Positions 48,040 through 60,020 of a DNA stretch of 64,000 nucleotides are shown here, piece after piece. Both the position numbers and the translations under genes were made by a program. The stretch is from Azadirachta indica (taxonomy: Eukaryota > Streptophyta > Magnoliopsida > Sapindales > Meliaceae). The notes beneath the pieces were generated by a model. It was not told the origin of the DNA. It worked only from the letters and a program-made list of their open reading frames with translations, and made no database searches. How positions within the stretch are numbered: position 1 is the first letter of the stretch; every line of letters begins with the position of its first letter. The DNA lies in assembly GCA_022749755.1 (NCBI GenBank), contig CM040450.1, positions 11,182,913 through 11,246,912 of the forward strand. The letters are read 5' to 3'.

Positions 48040-48114
48040 ATGCCTCTAGAGGGAGACAGAAAAAAGATCAAAAGTTCAGAGTTTAGAAGCCATGCCCATG
48101 AACCACAAGAAGCT
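48040..48114 (+). other. Orphan first-exon-like segment
   Basis: ATG at 48040 opens MPLEGDRKKIKSSEFRSHAH and five more residues, then meets GTAAGC, a good splice donor, in phase 0 at 48115. It is 116 bp downstream of the TATA box at 47915. No following exon is seen before the oppositely oriented CIAO1. Without splicing the frame ends 11 codons later. It may be the start of a truncated gene or chance; unrecognised. Confidence 0.2.
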
Positions 48115-48213
48115 GTAAGCTTTCTGTTTTCATCTTTGATCTCTCTGTAGCTTAAAAATAATCTGTTAGATTAAAACAAAGACCAAATTTCCCTGATTTG
48201 ATATTTTCGTTTG

Positions 48214-48527
48214 TTGATTTGAGGAACCGCAACCAATATAGAAGAGCATTTCGACAACTTATATAATCATTGAGCTTTAGAAAAACCTTTATAGCATTTA
48301 AGCAATGATCAAATGTTGTGTCAGATTTTGCCAGCTTACACTGCCATTATACCATCTTCCTCATATTTTCACTTCATTGATTTGAGAATCGCAACCAATA
48401 TAAAAGAGCATTTCTACAACTTTATATAATCATAGAGCTTTATAAAAACCTTGATAGCATTTAAGCAATAATCAAATATTGTATGAGATTTTGCCAGCTT
48501 ACACTGCAATTTTACCATCTTCCCTCA
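48214..48527. repeat. Tandem duplication of CIAO1 3' flank (~155-bp units)
   Basis: Unit 1 (~48214-48370) and unit 2 (~48371-48527) share CGCAACCAATATA(G/A)AAGAGC, ATAGCATTTAAGCAAT, GATTTTGCCAGCTTACACTG and TACCATCTTCC. Unit 2 ends at the CIAO1 stop codon, so the duplicated DNA is 3' UTR. It may duplicate polyadenylation signals. Divergence is modest. Confidence 0.8.
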
Positions 48528-51500
48528 TAATGTATTAGCCAGCTCCCATATCTTTATCGTCCCATCATCACTCGCAGAGGCAAGAAGCCGGTGTTCCTGT
48601 AAGTAGCAGCAATATTGCAAGAATTACACGTGAGACTTAAATATAATGAAAGAATATTAGGCTAGGTATAAGTTTCATTTACTGTAGCCACCAACATGAT
48701 TGGCAAGTGACAAGATTTTACTAAACGTAGTCTAAAGTTTTCCTGCAGAGACAGTTACACTTCCCACAATAGCTTCCCTCATTTAAGATGTAACAAATTT
48801 CAAGTTTACTCGGGTAAATAGTTAAAACATTTGTTCCGAAATGCACTAAAATAAACAGAAAAATAGTATGAAACTCCAGCTTGGCAAACTGAGAAGAGAA
48901 AGTTATTTAACCATGACTGTCTTTAGAAGTAAACTTGAATGGGTCTAACTGGTGGGAACCACCTGAAAAATATAAGAGCACAGCAGTCCAAACACAGCAG
49001 AGAAAAGTTTCTGGCCACAATTTTTTTTTTCCCCCTTTTATAGAAGGCCTGATGGCTATTGGTGCAGAGGCACTAATAACATAGCAGAAATCATAGTGGT
49101 ATATCAATTATTAGGCCATCAGAACACAGACCAATTCAGATCAAATCATTATCTAATGGTCAGAGAGCCCACTATGTAGCTATACACAAACAAAAAAGCA
49201 TTGGGAGTAAAAAAAAAAAAAATCAATTGTGGATGTAGTATTTCTGATATAAACACATTTGTCTGTACACATGATCGCATGTGTCCACATCCACATATAC
49301 CTCGGTAATGTTTTCTGATAAAAATGTATAATCTCATTAATTTTTTGAAAGGAATCATACCCCAGGGCTCCATTGCACTGAATTGACATCCATGTCGTGG
49401 GCCTTTTCCTTCTTCAACACCATTTTATGTGAAGGTCCATCAATCTGTAATTAAAGCACACAAAAGAGAGAGCTCACATAATTGTTACAATCCAAAACGA
49501 GTGGGGATCCAAAAAAGAATATGCAACCACAGATCCAAGAATCTTTAATAATTAACACTGGAAAACCACACTTCTTTCATCTTTCTGAAGAATTCTTCAC
49601 ATGCAAGGCACTCAACAAATTTAAGTTGTTTAATAGTGAAAATGATCCCTAGTCAAAGGCCAATCACTCAAAATGTTCAATTTACATATACTAGAGTGAA
49701 CTTGTGTATAAACATATCTTGATGGAACTTCATGGAAGTTCGTATATGATCAAAAGAACAATCAAGAATTTCATACCAAAACTGATTATCCTTTCAACAA
49801 GCATATAACTGGCAGGTACAATCAACCAAAGATGTTACAGAGATTACTTCCATTTCGATCAAATAAAACATATATGAACACCCTAATGCTTTATGCCAAA
49901 ATCAAGCAATTGAGATTACTTCTATACCAAAAACCTGAACAGTTAATGACAAGGTGGTCTTACAGGCTAAACAAAGCAGAGAGACTCAAGCAAGTAAAAG
50001 AATAAATGCCGATAATATACCATATTAGTGAAGTTTGTAATACAAAACATTAGGGACAACCCACAACACAAAAAATAATTTCGTGGTCCAAGGCTAGCAA
50101 GTGGAATACTTCGTAACATATGAGGATACGAGTGCAATAGTCCATGAGAAAGCAAAATCTCCCTTTTAATTAGAAGACTAGGATAGAGTTGGCTTTTACA
50201 GGTGACATGAATAGTTTGGAATGTCTAAATACGAATGACATGTTTGCTTCTTTACTTGATATCTAAATATAATAGTAAGTTGTTTGTTTCCTTACCAAAT
50301 AAAAAATTCGAACAGCAATACTTTTACATTTTGCCCTTATGAATTCTGGTTGTTAAACAAATACTAAACATCTTGAAAGATAAATAAATTAAATAATACA
50401 TACATATTAAAAAGAATATATCAATATGAATTTTATGGTAGTTTTTTTATGTTGAATTAAGCATAAAAATATATTTTAAATTTGCAAGACAACCCTTGAT
50501 GGAACAATGCGGTTGAAAAGTACAAGTAAATTCTTGAAGCCTAATGAGTAAAGTTGTGGATGAGAGAGCCCACCAAATAAATATGCAAATCTTTTGAAAA
50601 GTAAAAGAAAATAGTATAGTTTCAAAAACGAAAAGAAAATGGTAGGTTTCATATGGATAAAAATGTAAATAGTTTAATTAGGTAAGGAAAATTTTGAGAA
50701 GACAATTAATTAATTAATTCAAACTTTTTACATTAAGTGAAAAAGTTTAACAAGAATTAACAGCTAAATGAAAATCTCAGTTAAGTTAGGGAAAAAAATA
50801 GACTTAAGTATCTAAATTAGTTCAATTCAGTCACATTAAGCTCAAGAAGTTTTCAAAAATCAATAACATGTGAAACATTCAATGAGATGAGCCAAACAGC
50901 GAAGACATGAATTAGAATTATACATCTACCAAATTTACACAGCTTTTTTTGAAGTGCACGTAATTTTGGTTTAGTAAAAAATGTAGTTGGGACCCTAACA
51001 TCTTGAGTTTCCCTTCAAAGCTTTTTTCCACCAAAGCATAAAAAGAGAACATTCATTATACCATACAAGGCAACGAGTATAGAAATCTCTATTAGCGTCA
51101 CTAACACGAACAATGATGATAATAGGGCAGTTTCGCTAATAATGAGAGCAAGTAAATGAAATGAATGAGAAGGGGTGAATGACTAAATACCAAACCATCT
51201 TTGCTCTCCACAAAGAAACGTACAGCATCATCAGCTGCTCCACTAGCAATAATACCTTCCCTGCCATATTTGCATTCCAAATACAAGAACAATAAACTTG
51301 GGATCAATAGCAAAAAGGAATGAATAACCAAGTTATCTAGATGGGAACAATACAAAGGAAGCAAGCTGATGGCAGAACATGAAGTAAATACTTGCAGGCC
51401 CCATGAAATTTCAGTAGAAAGCTCTTAGAGTACAATCCGAATGTAAATGAAACACCTTTGTTTACAAACTCTATTTCCCATATTTGAAAAACGATTAATG

Positions 51501-54500
51501 TATTTTCAAAATAAAATAATATCAGCTAAAATTTGCTTGTCTGCTTTGAGGACTTGATTCTGGTTTGATCTTCTAGTATTGTTATCTAATTTCAATCTCA
51601 AATAATTCAGGCACTGTGTATAATATGAGAGCAATATTAAGATGTTTTCTGACGTCACCCTAGCCTTTAGTTGAGAATAACTTCCTTAAGACCAGAAGTA
51701 TAACAGATATAGGCATGGAAAAGAATTTTGTCTTTAATTTCTATGAACTATAAGTTCTAGTAAGTCTGCAGTAATGGGTGTATTAATGCAGAGGCAAAAC
51801 AGTAAGTTCTGAAATTCCAGCACATGAAAGGTATTTCATATTTAATATACACCAATACAGATGAGGCCATCACTACCTTGACCAGTGAACAGAAAAAATT
51901 GTTCGATCATGGTATCCTGAGAGTGTACAAAGATGTCTCCTGGAAAATCCATAAAAGAGAACTACCCATTATCAGTCCACATATAGAAAGAAGTAAAACA
52001 ACATTTACCCAATAGTTATAACTCTATTTAAAATAAACACCACAATCAATAGATTAATTTCCTTTCTTAAAGATGCATGCAACATAAATGATGAAACAAA
52101 ATCAATGATACCATTAGATATACTACATTGCATGCCTCCAGTTCAATTGTTACCATGCAGCCATAAAAAGCAGCATAACAATTATACTTCATGCTTTTTT
52201 TTTTTTTTTTTGTGAATATTACACATTACATGTACAAGAGCCTTGATCGAGTCTAGTATGGCACCACCCGAAAATTTGCACTCAATATAGTGGGTGGACA
52301 CACAAAAGGGTGTGAATAAACCCTGGCAACGACAGGACTCGAAGACTAGACCTCCCATTAGGATGTCTAATTGTCTGGCCACCCAGGCTATGCTTCCTGC
52401 TTATTACTCGTAAGAAAAATTAGAGAAAATTGAAGTCTTTGCTGGTTCTCCTAGCTACAGTCCAGCCACAACACATGGTCATTTAGCATTTCATCTAAGT
52501 AAATAACATGCTTAATGGATTCATCTCAACACTTTCAGTTCAGTTGCAGATGAGTAGTCACAGTGTATAAGTTTAAACGGTATAAGTAGAAAGATTATTC
52601 TTAGAGACATAAAAACATGAAAGCCAAATATTTTGTGATCCGTTAATTACAAAAAGATAACTCTTGGCATTATGCAGTCAAGAACTGCAACTAAATAGCA
52701 GAAGGCCCATAAAATAGCCCATTATGCAAGCTCCACATTTACACCTTATGCAAGCAAAAGATTCCGGAAGTCAAAATGTATATAATAAAGCATGAATATA
52801 ACAGATGACAAATCCAATTCAAGCATTGTTGCAAAATTTTAGTTCCCTGCTTAGTGGAAATACTCGTGTTCAAATTATTCACAAATTCATGTATGATCAC
52901 AAAATTAATATTCTTTTTAGTTGATGATGGAGTAAGTGTATTTGTGTCTATGTATGCATGTGCAAACTCCTCACAATCAACCTTCAAGGCATTATTTCTC
53001 AACATTCTCATAATAGGAAAAATCTTGATATAAAAAAAGGTGGAAAACTAATGGATAGGGAAGGGAAAGTGACAACACAGAGAAAGAGAGAGAGAGATGA
53101 TGCTGCTTCAGAACTATACATTTCTGAACCTTAGAGCAGAATTGCTAAAATATTTGGTACCTAGTTCTTTGTGTTAAACTATTTTAATCAAGCCCAACAT
53201 ATAACTTGCAATAAAGTTACGTAAGGTCCAACTTCACTGAATTGCATCCTCATAATAATCAAAACAAGAAGAAAATCCAAAATACATAAGGCAACCCGTC
53301 CTCACCAAGGTGCATAGCCATCACCAGACAGCATCCTTATAATGTCAGCCTCCCATATCTTTAGTGTAAGATCATCACTGCAAAGTCAGTCCAGATATAT
53401 GTTAATTCTCCTTCTCGAACACTTTGAGAGAAATATCCTTATCAATGCTACTCACACATGGAAATTATTCTAATTGGTGAGAATAACAATCACAAAATAT
53501 CTTCGCGTACCTGCAGCTAACCATTTTGTCTCCCTTGGCATTGAATGATAGGGCCCAAATGGTTGAAGAGTGACCACTGATAAGAAAACCAGGCTTCTTG
53601 AGTTAGACTAATTCGACTCATCATACTGCAACATGAATCGTTCGTAGTCTAAACTAGAAAACAAGAAATCTTTATTTAAAGTAACATACAACTTAACTAT
53701 GTCTATATTTTATGTTGACAGAGAATATGCAGAGAGCAAGAATAACAAAAGGAGCTGAAAATGCAGATACATAGAGAGAGAGGGGTGGGGTATAATACTT
53801 GTTAGATTCACCTATGGTTTGAACACAATGCCAATTATCACTATCTGCGTCCTCTGCCTGCCAGACCTACAAGAATGTACTAAAGTTCAACCTTATTGTC
53901 ATACATAGAAAAGTAGAAGACAATCAACCTTTTATGTTACCTACAAGGTGGAAAAAGCATTTAAGTCTATGCAGTACCTTGATAGTGTTATCATAGCTAC
54001 AAGAAAATAAAACATCCATGGATGGATGCCACTGAACCATTTTTACATCTTGTGTATGTCCTTGCAACACTGAAACACACTCAAATTCATTCCCTGGCAT
54101 TGCTTCCCAAATCCAAACAGATTTGTCTCGACCACATGTTGCCAGCAGGGAACCAGATGCATTCCAAGACACACTTTTTACTTCATTTTCATGACCCTAA
54201 ACACCAAAAGGAAATTGTGAAAACAAAAACTATTAATTATCGTGTGAGTATTAAAGAAATTAAAAATTATTAAAAAAAAAAAGTGGTAACGATTCTAGTA
54301 GAAGCCAAATATGTAATTGATTGTTAACTTCATCTATACACTTGTAATGTTATATTGTATTCACAAGTCAAAATGCCAATCTCCAAGCCAGTGAATATAT
54401 ACATGGGGTCACGTATAGCACCATCCAAACTGACTAAATAATTCAGGAAAATAACTAAATAATGAACTGAAAAACACATGTAAAGAACAGTAAATGGCAA

Positions 54501-55285
54501 TACCTCCAAAGTGGAAACGCATTCATAATCACCTCCAACATCTTCCCAAATACAAGTGGTGGCATCGAAACTTCCAGTGGCCAACAATTTCCCTGACGGT
54601 GACCATGCACATGATCGAACAGTTCTTGTATGTATTTCCTCCAAAACTGCCTGTGGAATCCCATTATTTCAACACAAACTTAAAGGACAAATCAACCCCA
54701 ACATGTTGCAGCTCCTTTCCAATCATGATTAAATTCAAAAAATAATATAAAGAGTAGTAATAGATTCAGAGACACTAGCTTCTTGTAAAATAATCACATA
54801 AACATAAGGCTTTCACCATTCAGCACTGAGCCTATTACCAGTATCCAGCATAATTCAGATTAAGCATTTATTTTGGACTACATAGATTAAACTAATTTCT
54901 AAAATTCATTTTGTAGCTAAGTCTAAACTGAGTCTGACTAAAACTAAACAATTTAGCTTGATCCAAGTCTCGAAAATTCCACTACGCTCTCAATAATTCA
55001 TATTAAAACAAGCTAGCGAAGACCAAAAACGACATGCAGAACAGCATTTCCAAAACACTAAACAAGCTAAACAGAAAAACACGAAACCTTGCAGTTCCAA
55101 GAGCGAGAAGAGGCACTCTGCTCCCAGATTCGTACAGTCTTGTCGCCGCTACAAGAAGCGAACACCGGAGGGACGCCATCGACGCCGGTGGCCGGTTTCC
55201 ACGCGAGGCTCCAGACTCTATCGGTATGGCCTTCGAGTGTTTGAACCTCCCTGAGCTCGTAATTTCCGTCATCGGGAATCTCCAT
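48525..55285 (-). CDS. CIA1: CIAO1/CIA1 cytosolic iron-sulfur assembly WD40 protein
   Basis: Ten exons on the minus strand: 55285-55088, 54650-54504, 54196-53978, 53866-53799, 53576-53511, 53377-53306, 51939-51877, 51260-51191, 49444-49361, 48596-48525. All introns are GT-AG and phases agree, giving 352 residues as in other plants. CIAO1 is a seven-bladed beta-propeller in the cytosolic CIA targeting complex (with MMS19 and AE7 in plants) that delivers Fe-S clusters to cytosolic and nuclear proteins such as DNA polymerases and helicases. WD repeats are visible in order: [16 protein letters not shown]...[28 protein letters not shown]...[96 protein letters not shown]...[20 protein letters not shown]. 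Start [20 protein letters not shown]. The gene appears intact. Introns 6 (1.37 kb, with a SINE), 8 (1.75 kb) and 9 (0.76 kb) are long. Confidence 0.95.
52196..52392 (-). mobile_element. tRNA-derived SINE in CIAO1 intron 6
   Basis: On the minus strand it runs from 52392 to an A-rich tail (complement of the T run at 52196-52212). A-box-like TAGCCTGGGTGG (52390-52379) and B-box-like TTCGAGTCCTG (52343-52333) give an internal RNA polymerase III promoter. Flanks CTTCATGCT (52187-52195) and CTTCCTGCT (52393-52401) are a 9-bp target duplication with one mismatch. Same strand as CIAO1. Confidence 0.72.
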
Positions 55286-55700
55286 TGTACGAACTGCAGA
55301 GAGTGCGAGCGTAAGCCTACAATTGACGATCGTCTGAACTCTGAAATGTTTCGCCGGAGGATCAAAGTAGAATGAGAAGAAGTAGGTAGCTGTTGTAACT
55401 GGTTCGGAGTTTAGGTTAATTGGTAACAGTGAGGACTAGAAGGTAGAACCAGCGCTAGACGGTTGGCGCAAGGCACGGGCGCAGACCTTTCGGGTGCGAT
55501 GATTACGGGAGTGTGTGGTTAGTAAAGGCGGATTCTTCCTCTATTGTTGCCGTAATGTCTGAAATACCCCTGTTAATTTCATTGGATAATATCATCCAGG
55601 TACAGAAATTTTGAGAATTTAACAAATAAATCACAATTATTGTCTATTCAATTATTAAGGCTATGATTAGAGCCACCATTGTTGTTAAATAAAAGATGTA
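55286..55700 (-). other. CIAO1 5' flank and promoter region
   Basis: The 5' UTR/promoter is relatively GC-rich (GGTTGGCGCAAGGCACGGGC near 55459-55478), a typical TATA-less housekeeping pattern. No specific motif assigned; no other gene. Confidence 0.4.
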
Positions 55701-55734
55701 ATTATTAGTAAAAAAAATTAGATACTGTTGTAAA

Positions 55735-58235
55735 TGTTAAATTTAACCTCCCTATGCCTTCAATTTCATGCTTAAATTATACATCAATATTTATTAACGT
55801 TAGAAAGTTATGTTTCTATCTTATATTATAAATACATGCAATTGTAACAAAAAAATTATTCAATAGTTGAATTCAACAATCATACAAAAAGCATTTAAAG
55901 TCTGAATTATAATTAAAATATGATTCGTACCTTTTTATTTTTTTATTTATAATTGAAGTTAACAGTTACAACACGTTTGATACGTGAAGTATTTAACTTC
56001 CTAGTATTTTTAGTTAAATTCTTTCACATTATTATGCTATTGTAATTATGCAGCTTTTATTTAACATAATTATTATTATTATATAAACATTTTTACGAGT
56101 ATGTTTTGTAGTTACTATTAAATTGGATCTTTTACATTAAAAAATAAAAATAGTATATTATATATTCTTTGTCGGCATATTATTTTTAGTAGTAACTTTA
56201 AAAATTATTTCTTAATTATTTTTATTTTTGAATTTAGTATTTATTTTTTCAAGTTATCATTATCAATATAAATATTGTTAAACATGATTATTGCAACCTG
56301 GAATTTGCACAAGAAAGAGATGACTTAGAACTAAAGTTGTCAAAATTAATCTCATTTAATGAAAACCTGAAGTTTGGAAATTCAACTATCAGGATAATGA
56401 TTATTATATCAAAACCTAAAATTTTGAAATGATATATTTAATTAAAACATGAAGTTGTAGATCTATCATATGAATAAGATTTTATAAAATTAATGTACCA
56501 TATTTTATTTTCTCTCATATTTTATAATCATCACTAATTTCTCCTTTATTTCGTATGCAAATAGTTTATTAAAATGCCAAATCTCATACACCTGCGAATT
56601 CTCATTCTTAATATCTCCATAAACAATTATCTTTCGTGGATTTTGGATACCAAAATGCACCTTCAATCCATGGGACTAGAAGATAATTAATAAAAAAAAA
56701 TCAATCATCACTACAAGATAAGTCAAAAGTAATGACTTTTCTTTGCCATTATCTACATGAAAGCCTAAAAGCTCAATATTTAATAATTTATGAAAAAAAT
56801 TAAAAGATAAATATGACTATTAAAGATATATATTCCTCTCTAAAATAAGAGATGAATGAACATATATGAAATTGCAAGATTTTAAAACTATTGCTAAATA
56901 TAAATATATTCCGTATTGTCTCACAATTGAAATTGTATGGTGAAGAAGTTATTGGGCATAATATGCTTCTTTAGTTTTCATGCATCTAAAATAATTTTGC
57001 AACAATAATATTGTGAATGCATATTTAAAAAGTACTTAAATCATTTTATGTCTTTTAATTACTCAACAAAATAATGAATTTTTATTAAAAAATCATAAAT
57101 CATGTCTGATTGACTCTTTACTATTTTTAGAAGTGAAATTAAACATACATAATAATAATGGACATGGATAAGATGATACAAGAAGGGGCATAATTATCGC
57201 CCATGTGGTAATTTCAAATCCTCTAGATGGTGAAATAGGAAAACTAAACATAACCACCAAAAGTGAAAAGTTTATGAAAAACAAAAAAATAACAAAAGTA
57301 CAAAAAATAAACTCCACAAAAAGGATTTTTGCTATGCATGAAGCAAGTTGTGAATTTATATGATTGCGATTTGTTATCCATTACATTTAAAGTACACACA
57401 ACCTATCTTTTGTAATAATATTCAACTATAACATATGAAAATAATACTACTTGTATTGCTTAACATAAAGAATATATATCAAAGGCAACATAACAAAGAA
57501 TATTTCACCAAAGTTTTTCTACACTAAAGAGATCTAACAAAACCACTAAATCAATGTCAAATATGCTCCACTAAAATTTTGCTTAGCTCTTCACCAAAAT
57601 GATTGCCCACAATAACTTTTAAGAAATTGGTATATAACATTAGAATATTTCAGCTTTATAAATTAATTTAAACTAATATATGTTATCTAAAGGAGGAGAA
57701 TTTTATAAAGGAGCAAAATTTTTATGAGAATGACCATAAAAAATATAGCGGCCCATGGTTCGTTGTAATATTTTTTTTTCCTTCGACTAGGTTTTATTCT
57801 ATCAAGTTTTATTAGTAAGGTTTTTAATGAGATGACATTAAACACATTCAAACATCTATCACACTGAACAATTATATTTTCTTTATTGAATGTTTTTGTT
57901 CAATAAGGTTTTTCTTAAAAGAATGGAATATAATTCAAAGTAGTCTAATCTAAAGGGGGAATGCTATAAATAGTAAATTTAATACCCTTTTACATGTAAT
58001 CTCACACTTAAGTTATAGGTTTTTATCTGTTAACATTAGAAAGTTACATCCCTCGCTTCTACTATATATACATGCTACTGCAATGAAGAAATCAATCAAC
58101 AATCGAATTCCATAATCAATCAAAAGAAAACAGTAGTATTTAAGTGCGAGCTATAATTAAAATATCATTCATACCCTTCTATTTTTTAATTTATAATTTG
58201 CGCTAATATTTACAATATACTTTTATTAAACTACA
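55735..58235 (+). mobile_element. Degenerate copia-like LTR pair
   Basis: A diverged direct repeat at ~55735-55985 and ~57972-58235 shares GTTAGAAAGTTA, TATA-type sequence then ATACATGC, TATAATTAAAATAT and TTTTTATTTATAATT-like blocks. Before the second copy, 57782-57830 has TTCGACTAGGTTTTATTCT and AGTAAGGTTTTTAATGAGAT, the 'ACTAGGTTTT...GGTAAGGTTTTTAAYGAG' phrase common in plant copia LTRs, preceded by a purine-rich AAAGGAGGAGAA at 57689. So the repeats are best read as 5' and 3' LTRs of an old element. The ~1.7-kb interior shows no recognisable gag-pol. Confidence 0.5.
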
Positions 58236-59790
58236 TACAGCTAGTTTTGTATTGCTTTTCCTTATAAAATAATTTATTTTTAATATATTGAGGAAATAAT
58301 TAGAGGAAAATTAAAACAGTTGAGTATTTAGTAGTGTATTATAAATTTTAAAAGTAGAATGTGTATATTTGATACATCTCGAGATAAAAGTATTGTATTA
58401 GTTGAGTGCGTTCGCATACTTTATTATTCATAAGGATCACTAATCATTATATACTACAATGGTCTTTTTTTTTTTATTGAAAATTTTAAAAGTCTAAAAT
58501 CTTAATAAATAATGAATAACTGAATATGAATGATATATCTATTTTTTATTTGAAATTTGAACATATTAAGTTATTTATTTTTTTAATTAAGAAATATAAA
58601 AATAAGTATTTTTACACTCATACCATTAAATATTTTGAATATTGCATAAACAATAAAATGTCTTAAACGAATAAATAAAATAATTTTGACTCATATAATT
58701 TATAATAAATATTATATTAATGTATATATATTTTAATTCGTAAGAGAATATGAATAAATTTAATTAGAATAAAAGTCAAAAAGATTTATAACAAAAATTT
58801 TGAAGCAACATTTTGATCAAAAATTTGATGAATAAATGAAAAGAAGAAATAGAATGAACAAAACGAAAAAAGAAAACGCACGTACATCTTTAAAAAGAAG
58901 AAAAAGTAATAAGTTTTATATGAGTAATAATTGCAAATAAATTAATTAGATAAAAATATTTATAAGAAAAGATTTAATAAAATATTCATACTTTTTTTAT
59001 TTAGCAAAAGAATAAAATTAATTTTTTTTTATTATTGCAGTATAACTATTGATACTATTTTTCGATTGATAAAATTTTTTGAAATATATAAGAGGGATAA
59101 GGTTTACATTTAATATCAGCTTGAGAAAAGATTTTAGTTATTTTGTTATTTATATTAGGTTTTAAAAAATGAATTGAATTAAAACTCAACTAAACATATA
59201 AAGTTTAAATTTTAAATTTAAAAAACTGAGAATAAATTAATTATCATATACATGTTTAAACTTGATTAGAGAAAAATTAAAAATCATAAAAGTTGAATAA
59301 CATTTTATAAAAATTCAAGTTTAAGTCAGAAATACGAAGATTGGATTGGAGAAAACTGAACCTACTGAATTCAATCGAATTCCATATTTAATTTTTTTTT
59401 ATTTGTTATCATAATATAAGAATTAATTTATTTTTATTCGGTTCAATTTTAATGATTATGAAACCATGTTTAAGCCTAACTATAAGATAAAATAGTTAAA
59501 GCCGAGAAGTTATATTTTTTTAATAAAGTATTTATAAAAAAATTTACAAACAAAGTATAATTGGTTATTTTATTGCTATTTTTCATCAAGTGAATGTTGT
59601 AACAAAATCAAAACGAGAAAAAAAAAAGGAAAGAAAGGATGATTTCTTGGATATCAAAAAGAAGCAATTAGGAGGAAAAGGATGGGTAGATCAGACGGCG
59701 TTGATCAAGTGGGGGAGATGGAACGGAATCCTTCACAATATGGGTAAATGTTTCTAGAAGTTTGCAATTTGCCCCTCCCGTTGTATTGTA
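58236..59790. other. Gene-free AT-rich interval upstream of UQCR9
   Basis: Very AT-rich to ~59640, with no recognisable element. Composition rises in GC from ~59690 on, marking the promoter side of UQCR9. Confidence 0.5.
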
Positions 59791-59840
59791 ACAGAATAAG
59801 TCACGTGCTAAAAATCAAGCCTATAAAGCCACGTAGGCCC

Positions 59841-59965
59841 GGCCCACAAAACTCTCAGCCCAAATACCCGGCCCGATAACAACAAACCCATCCCAAAACT
59901 GATCGTCCCGTAATCGCATCCTCATTCGACGTTTCCTCGCGATCGAGATCTTTCTGCAAACCCTA
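59841..59965 (+). promoter_or_regulatory. UQCR9 promoter: Site II motifs and telo-box
   Basis: GGCCCA at 59841-59846 and AGCCCA at 59857-59862 are Site II (TGGGCY on the other strand) elements. AAACCCTA at 59958-59965 is a telo-box. This pairing is a known signature of plant nuclear genes for mitochondrial and translation components. It lies 55-180 bp before the ATG. Confidence 0.55.
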
Positions 59966-60020
59966 ATCAGAGATCGATCAGTCAACCGGGAGAGCGACTC
60001 GAATTCTTTGACAAACCGTC

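Noticed and set aside
55034..55375. 113-codon plus-strand frame across CIAO1 exon 1
   Set aside because: Antisense shadow of a verified conserved exon.
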